Shown: piece by piece, positions 42,316 through 50,868 of the stretch
Position numbering within the stretch: the first letter of the stretch is position 1
How the letters are laid out: the number at the start of each line of letters is the position of its first letter
The notes under the pieces: generated by a model
Database searches by the model: none
Told to the model about the DNA's origin: nothing
Seen by the model: the letters and a program-made list of their open reading frames with translations, nothing else
Translations under genes and position numbers: made by a program
From: an uncultured Lachnospiraceae bacterium
GTDB lineage: Bacteria > Bacillota > Clostridia > Lachnospirales > Lachnospiraceae
Direction of reading: 5' to 3'
Assembly: GCA_944381635.1 (NCBI GenBank)
Contig: CALWLY010000024.1
Span: 1-50,868, forward strand
Length of the DNA: 50,868 bases

Positions 42316-43788
42316 ATGAGGCAGAAACAGATGCTGGCTGCGGATTTCGGAGCTTCCAGCGGCCGTGTCATGATGGGAAATTATGACGGCAGCCGTATAG
42401 AAATACAGCAGATGCACCGCTTTTTAAATGAGCCGGTTTACCTTTCGGGTACATTGTACTGGGACTTCCTGCGTCTTTTCCATGAGTTGAAAATCGGTAT
42501 TGGAAAGGCGTCATGGCAGGGAAAGCCGGAGAGCATCGGCGTTGACACGTGGGGCGTGGATTTTGGCCTTCTGGATAAAGATGGTTTCCTGATGGAAAAC
42601 CCGGTGAATTATCGGGATAAAAGAACGGAAGGGATGCTGAAAGAGGCAGAAAAGTATCTTTCTTTCGACCGGTTTTATGAAATTACAGGCAATCAGTTTA
42701 TGGAGATTAACACAGCGTTCCAGCTGTTGTCGCTGAAAAAAATGCGTCCGGAGATGTTGGAGAGAGCCCACAGACTGCTGCTGCTTCCGGATTTGTTTAA
42801 CTATTATCTATCCGGAACGGCTGTCAGCGAATATACCATTGCGTCCACAACTCAGCTGATGGATGCTGCGGCAAAAAAATGGTCGCAGGAGGTTCTTGAC
42901 TGCCTTCAGATTCCGTCCCGTCTGTTTGCATCTATTGTGGAGCCGGGCACCTGTCTCGGGAAGATGAAAGCCGATGTGTGCACAGAGCTGGGGACCAATC
43001 CTTTGGAGATTGTCGCAGTGGCAGGCCACGATACTCAGTGCGCTCTGGCGGCAGTTCCTGCGGAAAGCGAAGATTTTATCTTTGTAAGCTGCGGTACCTG
43101 GTCTTTGTTTGGCACAGAACTTGACGCGCCGGTGATAAACGAGCTTTCCACCCGTTACAATGTGACCAATGAGGGGGCTTTCGGCGGGAAAATATCTTTC
43201 CTGAAAAATATCATAGGTCTCTGGCTGGTGCAGGAGAGCAGAAGACAGTGGATAAGGGAAGGTGCAGAGTACGATTTCGGTACTCTGGAAAAAATGGCGT
43301 CTTTGGAACCGGGAAGAAAAAGTTTTATTGACCCGGATCATCCGGATTTTGCAGCACCTGGAAATGTGCCGCAGAGAATTCGGGATTTCTGTAAAAAAAG
43401 CGGACAGGCTGTGCCCGATACGCCGGCGCAGATTGTGCGGTGTATCAATGAAAGTCTGGCTCTTAAATACCGTATGGCGCTGGAAGAAATCTGCGCCTGC
43501 ACCGGGAAGAAATATAAAGCCATCCATATGGTGGGCGGCGGTACCCAGAGCGGACTTCTCTGCCAGCTGGTAGCCAATGTATGCAGGCTTCCTGTCTATG
43601 CGGGACCGGTAGAAGCTACCGTTTACGGAAACCTTGGCATACAGCTTCTTGCGGCCGGGGAAGTAAGCAATCTTTCCCAGTTAAGAGGGCTGATCAGAGC
43701 ATCCGAAGAAATTCAGGTTTACGAACCGAAAACGGATGAATCATGGGAAGAAATCTATCAGGAATTTAAAGAGAAAATCGTGAAGTGA
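42316..43788 (+). CDS. Rhamnulokinase-family kinase, probable L-fuculokinase
   Basis: A 490-residue FGGY kinase. LAADFGASSGRVMMGNYDG at the N-terminus, GVDTWGVDFGLLD, AGHDTQCALAAVPA and SCGTWSLFGTEL match the rhamnulokinase (RhaB) branch. Lying between L-fucose isomerase and fuculose-phosphate aldolase, it most likely phosphorylates L-fuculose; the two ketoses are close relatives. The ATG at 42316 follows TTGGAGG, and the longer frame covers the intercistronic hairpin. No gene symbol is given because family and context point to different names. Confidence 0.88.
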   Translation: MRQKQMLAADFGASSGRVMMGNYDGSRIEIQQMHRFLNEPVYLSGTLYWDFLRLFHELKIGIGKASWQGKPESIGVDTWGVDFGLLDKDGFLMENPVNYRDKRTEGMLKEAEKYLSFDRFYEITGNQFMEINTAFQLLSLKKMRPEMLERAHRLLLLPDLFNYYLSGTAVSEYTIASTTQLMDAAAKKWSQEVLDCLQIPSRLFASIVEPGTCLGKMKADVCTELGTNPLEIVAVAGHDTQCALAAVPAESEDFIFVSCGTWSLFGTELDAPVINELSTRYNVTNEGAFGGKISFLKNIIGLWLVQESRRQWIREGAEYDFGTLEKMASLEPGRKSFIDPDHPDFAAPGNVPQRIRDFCKKSGQAVPDTPAQIVRCINESLALKYRMALEEICACTGKKYKAIHMVGGGTQSGLLCQLVANVCRLPVYAGPVEATVYGNLGIQLLAAGEVSNLSQLRGLIRASEEIQVYEPKTDESWEEIYQEFKEKIVK

Positions 43789-43802
43789 TGATGGAGGAAA
43801 AA

Positions 43803-44498
43803 ATGGAATTAAGTTATATGGAATTAAGAGAGCAGATCTGCGATATCTGCCATAAAATGTGGCAGCTGGGATGGGTAGCAGCCAATGATGGAAACGTTTC
43901 AGCGAGACTGGATGACGGAACTTTTCTGGCTACACCTACAGGAATCAGCAAAAGCTTTATCACACCGGAAAAACTGGTGCATATCGACAAAGACGGAAAT
44001 ATTCTGGAAGCTCTGGAAGGCTATCGTCCTTCTTCCGAGATCAAAATGCACCTTCGCTGCTATCAGGAAAGAGAGGATGTGGGAGGCGTTCTCCACGCGC
44101 ATCCGCCGGTTGCAACCGGATATGCAGTAGCCAATAAGGCTCTGGATGAATATTCCATGATTGAAACGGTGCTGACGTTAGGCTCTGTGCCGGTAACACC
44201 TTATGGAACACCGTCCACTTATGAAGTGCCGGAAGCAATTGCTCCTTACCTTGGAAAGCACGACGCTGTGCTTTTGCAGAACCACGGTGCATTGACTGTG
44301 GGCGCTGATGTTCTTACCGCTTACTACAGAATGGAGACATTGGAACTGTTTGCTAAAATCAGCTTGAACGCACATCTTTTAGGAGGAGCGCAGGAAATTT
44401 CCAAAGAAAATATCGACCGTCTGATTTCCATGCGTGAAGGTTACAAAGTGACAGGAAAACATCCTGGCTATCAGAAATACCCGGAAGGAAGTAAATAG
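43803..44498 (+). CDS. fucA: L-fuculose-1-phosphate aldolase
   Basis: A 231-residue class II aldolase splitting fuculose-1-phosphate into DHAP and L-lactaldehyde. AANDGNVSAR (27-35) binds phosphate, E79 (SSEIKMHL) is the catalytic Glu, and H98, H100 (LHAHPP) and H161 (QNHGAL) are the zinc ligands. I start at 43803, where GGAGG is 6 bases ahead; a longer frame would overlap the kinase stop. Ribulose-phosphate or rhamnulose-phosphate aldolases look alike, but the operon with fucI and the mutarotase favours fucose. Confidence 0.93.
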   Translation: MELSYMELREQICDICHKMWQLGWVAANDGNVSARLDDGTFLATPTGISKSFITPEKLVHIDKDGNILEALEGYRPSSEIKMHLRCYQEREDVGGVLHAHPPVATGYAVANKALDEYSMIETVLTLGSVPVTPYGTPSTYEVPEAIAPYLGKHDAVLLQNHGALTVGADVLTAYYRMETLELFAKISLNAHLLGGAQEISKENIDRLISMREGYKVTGKHPGYQKYPEGSK

Positions 44499-44528
44499 AA
44501 AAAAGCTGAAAAACGGGGAGGTAAAGAC

Positions 44529-44963
44529 ATGTTAAAAGGAATTCCGAAAATATTGCCGCCGCAGCTTCTGAAAGTATTATGCGAGATGGGGCACAGCGAC
44601 AGGATTGTAATAGCGGACGGAAATTTTCCCGCGGAATCCATGGGGAAAAACAGCATTGTAATCCGGATGGACGGCCACAATGTGCCGGAGATTCTGGACG
44701 CTGTTCTTCAGCTGTTCCCGCTGGATACTTATGTGGAAAAACCGGTGACTTTGATGGAAGTCATGGCGGGCGATACGGCAGAAACTCCTATCTGGGATAC
44801 TTATAAAGAGATTGTCACAAAGTACGATACCAGAGGAGCAGAAGCGGTAGGCAATATTGACCGCTTTGAATTTTATGAGCAGGCCAAAACAGCCTATGCG
44901 ATCATAGCTACCGGAGAATCTGCAGTTTATGCCAACATCATGCTGCAAAAAGGGGTCATCTGA
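44529..44963 (+). CDS. fucU: FucU/RbsD-family sugar mutarotase, probable L-fucose mutarotase
   Basis: A 144-residue protein that interconverts the alpha and beta forms of a free sugar. ALWAYS-conserved family positions are visible: M20-G-H22-S-D24 (catalytic His) and IVIADGNFPAES. GGGGAGG precedes the ATG, 30 bases after the aldolase. In a fuc operon it supplies the anomer used by the isomerase. It ends 37 bases before the GH3 start. Confidence 0.92.
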   Translation: MLKGIPKILPPQLLKVLCEMGHSDRIVIADGNFPAESMGKNSIVIRMDGHNVPEILDAVLQLFPLDTYVEKPVTLMEVMAGDTAETPIWDTYKEIVTKYDTRGAEAVGNIDRFEFYEQAKTAYAIIATGESAVYANIMLQKGVI

Positions 44964-45000
44964 CAAAAGGGAAGGAAAAATGCTTCGGACTGGAGGAAAC

Positions 45001-47043
45001 ATGGATTTTGAAAAAATTATCAGCCAGATGACGCTGGATGAAAAACTGGGAATGATTCACGGGGATAACGTGTACGACACGAAGGGAGCGGAAAGACTGG
45101 GAATCCCGCCTTTTCGCTTCTCGGATGGCCCTATGGGAGTGCGGGGTGAATTTGATCGGGAAAGCTGCGACTATGTGAAAAATACCGACGACCTTGCTAC
45201 CAGTTTTCCCTGCCCTACCGCAGTGGCGGCTACCTGGAACGAAGAAAGAGCTTTTGAGAACGGAGAGACTTTAGGCCGGGAAATCCGGGGAATCGGCAGA
45301 GATGTATCTCTGTCTCCGGGAATCAATATTCACCGGACTCCTCTTTGCGGACGAAGCTTTGAATATATGTCCGAGGATCCGCATCTGATTTCAAAAATAG
45401 CGGCAGGAGTCATTCGCGGCATACAGGAAAATGATGTTGCTGCGTGTGTGAAGCATTTCGCAGCCAATAATCAGGAGACAAGGCGTTTCGATGTAAATGT
45501 CGAGGTGGACGATCGTACTTTTCATGAAATATATCTGCCGGGATTTCAGGCTGCAGTGCAGGAAGGGCATTCCATGGCGGTGATGGGGGCCTATAACAAG
45601 TTCCGGGGAGAGTTCTGCTGTCAGAATTCCTATCTGCTAAAAAATATTTTGAGAGAAGAGTGGGGATTTGACGGCGTTGTGATCTCCGACTGGGGAGCTA
45701 TCCATGATACGAAGAAAGCTCTGGAGGCCGGCACAGATTTTGACATGAATGTCAACAACCGTTACGACGAATACCATTATGCCAATCCCTTAAAGAAAAT
45801 GGTCGAGGATGGGGAAATACCGGAATCTGCAGTGGATGCTGTCATTCTTCGTGTACTCAAACTGATGGAACGGCTGAAAATGTTTGATGCAGACCGCAAA
45901 TCCGGGGCCTATAATACCGAGGAAAACCGCCAGGCGGTTTTGAACGTGGCAAGAGAGTCCATCGTTCTTTTGAAAAACGAGGATAAAGTACTGCCTCTTG
46001 CAAAAGATCCTTCCAAATCTATCCTGCTTGTTGGTGAAAATGCAAACCGGCTTCACGCTTTTTCCGGAGGAAGTTCCGAGGTGAGAGCGTTGTTTGAACT
46101 GACTCCGCTTCTGGGAATCAAAATGCATCTGGGCGGCAACTATCACATTCGGTATGCAAAAGGCTACTCCAGTGAACAGCAGGACGAAGAAGCTGCCCGG
46201 AAACTTCGCGAAGAAGCCTGCGAACTGGCGGGAAAAGCGGATGTTGTCATCTATGTGGGTGGTCTGAATCACGAGTTTGACATTGAGGGACAGGATCGGA
46301 AAGATATGAAGCTTCCCTATGGACAGGATGAGCTGATCGAGGCTCTTCTTGCTGTGAAACCGGATACGGTGATTGTCAACATGAGCGGATCTCCTGTGGA
46401 GATGGGAAAATGGATTGACCGTGCAAAAGCGGTGGTACAGTACTGGTATTCCGGCACTATGGGAGGAACTGCTCTGGCTGAGGTGCTGTTTGGAGACGTG
46501 AATCCTTCCGGAAAACTGCCTACTACTTTCCCTAAGAAGCTGGAAGACACGCCGGCATACAAATTCGGAGAATTCCCCGGCGATGACAAGGTTGAGTATA
46601 AGGAAGGCATTTATGTAGGTTACCGCTACTACGACACTTTCGATGTGGAACCGGAATTTTGCTTCGGTCATGGCCTTTCCTACACGGACTTTACCTACTC
46701 TGACATGAAAGTTCAGGTTACAGAAAATCAGGATGCGAAAGTGCGGGCAACGGTATCCTGTACCCTGAAAAACACCGGTGACAGAAAAGGCGCTGAGGTA
46801 GTTCAGTTGTATGTGTCTGACAGGGAGGCTTCCGTATCCAGACCGGCGAAGGAACTGAAAGGATTCCGGAAAGTAACTTTAAATCCCGGAGAAAGAACAG
46901 TTGTCACCTTTGAGCTAACGGAAAAAGACTTTTCCTTCTACAGTGTGGAAGACGCCGGCTGGAAGTGGGAGCACGGTGATTTTGAACTGTTGCTGGGAAG
47001 TTCTTCCAGGGATATTCGGTTGAAAGAGAAGATAGAGTTGTAA
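45001..47043 (+). CDS. GH3 beta-glucosidase-type glycosidase
   Basis: A 680-residue cytoplasmic GH3 enzyme of the beta-glucosidase branch. FRFSDGPMGVRGE (38-50), K151-H152, and nucleophile D230 in VVISDWGAIHD are present; the second alpha/beta domain and C-terminal fibronectin-III-like domain follow. It differs from the xylosidase-type GH3 at 13237. The ATG at 45001 follows GGAGG; an upstream ATG at 44980 is less likely. It continues the fuc operon, so it is coinduced with fucose use and would take the glucose backbone or a beta-linked sugar. Confidence 0.9.
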   Translation: MDFEKIISQMTLDEKLGMIHGDNVYDTKGAERLGIPPFRFSDGPMGVRGEFDRESCDYVKNTDDLATSFPCPTAVAATWNEERAFENGETLGREIRGIGRDVSLSPGINIHRTPLCGRSFEYMSEDPHLISKIAAGVIRGIQENDVAACVKHFAANNQETRRFDVNVEVDDRTFHEIYLPGFQAAVQEGHSMAVMGAYNKFRGEFCCQNSYLLKNILREEWGFDGVVISDWGAIHDTKKALEAGTDFDMNVNNRYDEYHYANPLKKMVEDGEIPESAVDAVILRVLKLMERLKMFDADRKSGAYNTEENRQAVLNVARESIVLLKNEDKVLPLAKDPSKSILLVGENANRLHAFSGGSSEVRALFELTPLLGIKMHLGGNYHIRYAKGYSSEQQDEEAARKLREEACELAGKADVVIYVGGLNHEFDIEGQDRKDMKLPYGQDELIEALLAVKPDTVIVNMSGSPVEMGKWIDRAKAVVQYWYSGTMGGTALAEVLFGDVNPSGKLPTTFPKKLEDTPAYKFGEFPGDDKVEYKEGIYVGYRYYDTFDVEPEFCFGHGLSYTDFTYSDMKVQVTENQDAKVRATVSCTLKNTGDRKGAEVVQLYVSDREASVSRPAKELKGFRKVTLNPGERTVVTFELTEKDFSFYSVEDAGWKWEHGDFELLLGSSSRDIRLKEKIEL

Positions 47044-47087
47044 GATTTTCGGAAGGCAAGCGCTTAGGAAAAGGGACGGATAGAAAG

Positions 47088-49058
47088 ATGAAAAAAATTT
47101 ATGTATTGTTCAAGACCCATTTGGATATTGGCTTTACCGATTTATCGGAAAAGGTTATAAAAAACTATATGGAAAATTATCTGCCCAATGCCATGCGTGT
47201 GGCAAGGCAGATGAGGGGAGAAAAGGAGCGTTTCATCTGGATTACAGGTTCCTGGCTGATTGAAAAATTTCTGGAGGAAAGTCCGGACAGAAAACTGTTG
47301 GAAGAAGCTATCGAAGCCGGGGATATCCGCTGGCACGGACTGCCTTTTACTACCCACACGGAATTGATGGATGAAGGGCTGTTAAATTACGGAATCCGTA
47401 TTTCCGAGAAACTGGACAAACGGTTTGACATGCAGACCATTGCGGCCAAGATGACGGATGTTCCGGGACATACCATCGGGATGGTTCCGTTTCTGGCAAA
47501 GGCAGGGATAGCTTTTTTGCATATCGGTGTAAATCCGGCTTCCAGAAGACCGAAGGTACCTACCTTGTTTTGGTGGCAGGCATCCACAGGAGAGAAAATC
47601 CTTGTTATGTATAACAATGACTACGGAGAGCTGACTTTTATCGGAGACAGTGGGACAGCGGTATATTTTGCGCACACGGGGGATAACCGCGGCCCTCAGT
47701 CTGTGGAGGCGATTCATGAAGTATATGAAGAGCTTCATAAAAAATATCCGGAAGCTGAACTTTGCGCGGGAACGCTTGAGGATGTGGCAAAGGAAGCTTT
47801 GCTTGTAAAAGATTTGCCGGTGATTTCTGAAGAAATCGGGGACAGCTGGATTCACGGCGGGGAAACCGACCCGAAAAAAATAAGCCAGTATCGCGGATTG
47901 CTGCGGTGCGCATCAAAGCTTTCGGAAAGTGACAGGGAAAAGCTGTATAAGAACCTTCTTATGATACCGGAGCACACCTGGGGACTGGATGAGAAGACAT
48001 GGCTTGGAAATACCAGGGAGCTTGGATATCTCCAGGGGGAATATACCATTTTCAAAAAAGAAGAATTCCGGAAAGCCAGAGGAAACGAAAAGCTCCTACT
48101 GATGGAAAAATCCTGGGAGGAACAGAGAAATTATGCAGTCTGCGCAGCCGAGGCGGTATCTGAGGAGGGAAAATCCCTGACAAGACCTGTGATGGAAGAG
48201 TATCGGCGTGAACCCTGGGATGTTTCGGGGTATGAAAAACTTTACCCTGCATCCGAAGAAACGGCTTCCGGTGTGGCGGCAGAAATTTCCGGGGATAATT
48301 TCTGGGCAGAAGTGGATCATCACGGCGCTGTCTGCCATCTTGAGATCGACGGCAGAACCCTTGCAGATTCTGCTCACAGGCTGGCAGGATTTTCTTACGA
48401 AGTGTTTTCCAGACAGGAATACGCCCGTTTCTTGTCTCAATACAACATTTCGGATGAGGATTGGGCGAAGGAAGACTTTGATAAAATCGGAATGGAGAGA
48501 GCTATCTCACATTATCAGGAATATCTGCCGGAAACCCGGGAAGTTTATTATCGGGACCGCACTCTTGTCATCCGTATGCAGCTGCCGGAAGAGGCGATTT
48601 CACTTTACGGGGGAATGAAGATGCTGGAGACAGTGGTTCAAATCCGGGAAAACGGTGTTTTCTTTGACTTTGCCTGGTGGGGAAAGGAAGCAACCAGAGT
48701 GGCGGAAGCTTCCTGGCTGGAATTTTCACCCGGAAAAGAAGTGACGGCCCTTGATAAGATCGGAACATGGGTCGATCCGCGCAGCGTAGTAAGCTGCGGA
48801 AACCGGAAACTCCATGGGGTAGGAGAAGGCGTGCGTTTTCAGGATTTGCTCCTGAAAACTTATGATACCGCTCTGGTAAGTGTGGGAGAACGTTCCATGC
48901 TGAACTTTGCAGACACTCTTCCGGATTGTGAAAAAGGAGTTTTCTGCAACCTGCACAATAATGTATGGGGAACGAATTTCCCCATGTGGTATGAGGATGA
49001 TGCCAGATTCCGGTTTGAACTTTTGTGGAAGCAGAAAAATGAGGACTTGGAAGTTTAA
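47088..49058 (+). CDS. GH38-like (DUF5054-type) glycosidase-related protein
   Basis: A 656-residue cytoplasmic protein. The start has the GH38/alpha-mannosidase metal motif form KTHLDIGFTD (H11-x-D13), TDVPGHTIGMVPFL sits where the nucleophile Asp is expected, and WIHGGETDPKK follows. The rest is a beta-rich domain with a repeated FWAEVDHHGAVCHLEIDG-like pattern. I believe it belongs to DUF5054, a GH38-related family without a firmly known activity. It is the last gene of the fuc operon, ahead of a strong terminator. Its ribosome site is weak. Its substrate may be another sugar of the same glycan. Confidence 0.68.
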   Translation: MKKIYVLFKTHLDIGFTDLSEKVIKNYMENYLPNAMRVARQMRGEKERFIWITGSWLIEKFLEESPDRKLLEEAIEAGDIRWHGLPFTTHTELMDEGLLNYGIRISEKLDKRFDMQTIAAKMTDVPGHTIGMVPFLAKAGIAFLHIGVNPASRRPKVPTLFWWQASTGEKILVMYNNDYGELTFIGDSGTAVYFAHTGDNRGPQSVEAIHEVYEELHKKYPEAELCAGTLEDVAKEALLVKDLPVISEEIGDSWIHGGETDPKKISQYRGLLRCASKLSESDREKLYKNLLMIPEHTWGLDEKTWLGNTRELGYLQGEYTIFKKEEFRKARGNEKLLLMEKSWEEQRNYAVCAAEAVSEEGKSLTRPVMEEYRREPWDVSGYEKLYPASEETASGVAAEISGDNFWAEVDHHGAVCHLEIDGRTLADSAHRLAGFSYEVFSRQEYARFLSQYNISDEDWAKEDFDKIGMERAISHYQEYLPETREVYYRDRTLVIRMQLPEEAISLYGGMKMLETVVQIRENGVFFDFAWWGKEATRVAEASWLEFSPGKEVTALDKIGTWVDPRSVVSCGNRKLHGVGEGVRFQDLLLKTYDTALVSVGERSMLNFADTLPDCEKGVFCNLHNNVWGTNFPMWYEDDARFRFELLWKQKNEDLEV

Positions 49059-49119
49059 AAGGAAACCGTGATTCTGCAAAGAATAGCAAAATAATAAGGA
49101 CAGCGTTCGGCTGATTTTG

Positions 49120-49174
49120 TACCGGCCTCCGAAAGTTAGACCTGAAATCTAACGCTTGGAGGCCGGTATTTTTT
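49120..49174 (+). terminator. Terminator of the fucose operon
   Basis: TACCGGCCTCC (49120-49130) pairs with GGAGGCCGGTA (49158-49168), with an inner AGTTAGA/TCTAACG stem and a T-run at 49169-49174. This is the strongest terminator in the window and marks the end of the sugar locus. Confidence 0.92.
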
Positions 49175-49260
49175 CGGAGAAATTTCGTATTGAGAGATTT
49201 TTTCACCGTTATTTCCCGGGGAATAAATTTCTTTGTCCTTTTGTTTTACAGGGAATATAT

Positions 49261-49314
49261 TATAATTGACCGGCTGGTCTGTTTGTGATAGTGTATTATT
49301 GACCGATTAGTCAA
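49261..49314 (+). promoter_or_regulatory. TetR-type operator repeats with TATAAT
   Basis: TATAAT at 49261-49266 is followed by TTGACCGGCTGGTCTG (from 49266) and TTGACCGATTAGTCAA (49299-49314), the latter a near-perfect palindrome (TTGAC..GTCAA). Both sit just ahead of the TetR gene, as expected for autorepression. Confidence 0.6.
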
Positions 49315-49335
49315 TAAATATACACGGGAGGGTTT

Positions 49336-49980
49336 ATGAAAAAAGAAGAAAAGACCAGACTGACTTATGAAAAAATTATCAATGCGGCTATGGAAGAATT
49401 TGGCACCAAAAGCTACGATACGGCTTCGCTGAATGCGGTCTGTGAGACACATAAGATTTCCAAAGGTTTGATCTATCACAATTTTAAAAACAAGGATGAA
49501 TTGTATTTATGCTGTGTAAAAATCTGCTTTCGGGAAATGATGGAATATATTAGCAAAAAGGAAAAGAAAGCGGATACCGTGTCGGGAAGTGTACAGAATT
49601 TTATACGGGTGCGCGGTGAATTTTTTGAGAAAAATCCTTACTACCGCAATATATTTTTTAATGTACTGCTGCAGCCGCCGATTCATCTTTTGAAAGAACT
49701 TCGGGAGATACGCAGAGAATATGATTTGTATTACAGGGAATGCTGCAGGGAGCTTTTAGGAAAAATCAGACTGAGAGAAGGTATTACGGATGAGACAGCT
49801 CTCGAATGTTTGATTGCGCTTCAGGAGATGTTTAACGGATACTTCCAAAGCAAGTCCTATGAACAGAGAGATTTCCGTTCTCTGATTGAGGACCATGAAT
49901 TGAAAATAGGGGAAATGCTGGATATCATGCTTTATGGGATAGCCAAAAACCCCACAGAAGGAGAGGATATCATATGCTGA
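49336..49980 (+). CDS. TetR family transcriptional regulator
   Basis: A 214-residue repressor. The N-terminal helix-turn-helix runs over residues 8-55 (KIINAAMEEFGTKSYDTAS, then ISKGLIYHNFKNKDELYLCC). The C-terminal ligand domain is helical and not typical of a subfamily I know. It likely represses itself and the overlapping antiporter gene through the two palindromic sites upstream. GGAGGG precedes the ATG. Confidence 0.92.
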   Translation: MKKEEKTRLTYEKIINAAMEEFGTKSYDTASLNAVCETHKISKGLIYHNFKNKDELYLCCVKICFREMMEYISKKEKKADTVSGSVQNFIRVRGEFFEKNPYYRNIFFNVLLQPPIHLLKELREIRREYDLYYRECCRELLGKIRLREGITDETALECLIALQEMFNGYFQSKSYEQRDFRSLIEDHELKIGEMLDIMLYGIAKNPTEGEDIIC

Positions 49981-50796
49981 TTGTGAGACTTTTATTGACA
50001 GTTGTTCTTGCAACGGCAGCTGGAAAGCTGATTGCAAAATTAAAACTGCCGTCTATTTTGGGATGGCTGATTGCCGGAATGATTTTTGGTCCCCACGGTT
50101 TCTCCATCATGAACCAGGAGATTCTGGATGCGGTCTGGTATCAGTCTTTGATACACATTTTAGAGTGCGCGGTGGGATTGATGATAGGAACAGAGCTTGT
50201 GTGGAGGAAAATAAAAAAATCGGGAAAACCGATCATTATTACCACCTTTACCCAGTCTCTGGGCACATTTTTCATTGTTACTCTGACCTTTGGCATTGTA
50301 TTTTATGCTGATCGGAATGGCGTTTTCAGCAGCTTTTGCCAACATTATTGACCAGCATACCCTGGAAGATGTGATGTGGAAGTTCAATCCGCTTCTTGGT
50401 ATTTCCATGATTCTGGTTATTTTAAACCTGGGAGCGCCCCTTGATTATCACCTTATACTGGGAGCGGGGCTTTACACGGCAGTGTATATTATTTCCAGAG
50501 CATGCGGTAAATATTTCGGCGCCTACTTTGGCTCCAGCGTGACAAAAGCGCCCAGGACTGTGAAGAAATTTTTGGGATTTACCTTGCTGCCTCATTCCGG
50601 AGTATCTTTGGTGTTTACCGGAATTGCTGTTTCCGTTCAGAGCGGACCGGCACCGGAATGTGCACAGATTATTCAGGGAACGATTGCGGCAGCAGCTGTT
50701 ATCAATGAAATCATTGCGGTCATCATGGCTAAAAAAGGCTTCGAGTGGGCAGGAGAATTCGGAGCAGAAAAAAGTGAAAGTGCTTCTGAAAACTGA
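49974..50796 (+). pseudogene. Cation/proton antiporter, internally deleted and frameshifted
   Basis: Two reading frames together look like the ends of one Na+/H+ (KefB/CPA2-type) exchanger. The first (49974-50351) gives the N-terminal half up to about residue 111, with GKLIAKLKLPSILGWLIAGMIFGPHG. The second (open from 50290, one frame over) resumes with FMLIGMAFSAAFANII and ends at 50796. The junction lies near 50290-50311. Together they give about 275 residues where the family usually has near 390, so an internal stretch is missing as well as the frame. The ATG overlaps the TetR stop by 7 bases. Confidence 0.75.
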
Positions 50797-50868
50797 GCCT
50801 GCAAATAAAAAGTCAAGGCTAAATTGAAAGAACACTGAAAATTTTATACAGGTTGAAAATTAGGTATC

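Overview
The window looks like chromosome of a gut-type Firmicute close to Lachnospiraceae. The signs are strong AGGAGG ribosome sites, moderate GC, LplB/YtcP-type carbohydrate ABC permeases with lipoprotein binding proteins, several AraC regulators, and many intracellular glycoside hydrolases. This is inferred from gene style, not from a marker gene. Nearly everything is on the + strand; the exceptions are a DUF3788 gene and three AraC regulators.

Layout. 1-0.7 kb: tRNA-Gly, terminator, an intergenic repeat and a DUF3788 gene. 0.9-6.1 kb: a Gfo/Idh/MocA oxidoreductase, two oligosaccharide permeases and a binding lipoprotein, closed by a strong terminator. 6.1-11.6 kb: a PocR/AraC regulator divergent from a corrinoid module (B12 methyl-carrier protein, DUF2284 protein, RACo-like reductive activator, UroD-family methyltransferase). 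11.7-17.2 kb: an FGGY kinase, a GH3 enzyme, a macro-domain protein and a DUF7916-like TIM-barrel protein. 17.2-30.5 kb: a membrane-bound AraC sensor divergent from a second binding lipoprotein, then GH95, GH10-like, GH2 and an unclassified (alpha/alpha)-barrel-like protein. 30.6-39.4 kb: three UroD-family methyltransferases followed by GH31 and GH43, then a fourth methyltransferase behind its own repeat-rich upstream region. 39.4-47 kb: an AraC regulator divergent from a complete L-fucose entry operon (isomerase, kinase, aldolase, mutarotase) continuing into GH3 and a GH38-like protein. 49.1-50.9 kb: terminator, a TetR gene with operator-like repeats, and a cation/proton antiporter broken by an internal deletion and frameshift.

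How it may work together. None of the glycosidases has a signal peptide, so the cell appears to import oligosaccharides and cut them inside. Fucosidase (GH95), beta-galactosidase (GH2), alpha-xylosidase-like GH31, GH43 and beta-glucosidase-like GH3 are the set needed to take apart fucogalacto-xyloglucan fragments or a similar plant heteroglycan. Released fucose would go through the fuc operon to lactaldehyde and DHAP.

The surprising part is a corrinoid methyl-transfer system with five UroD-family proteins interleaved with these genes. Two of its transcription units, 23 kb apart, carry a colinear 53-bp promoter module. I propose that the locus removes O-methyl groups from methylated sugars during glycan breakdown and feeds them to one-carbon metabolism. 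That function is inference; the gene content and the shared promoter are visible directly.
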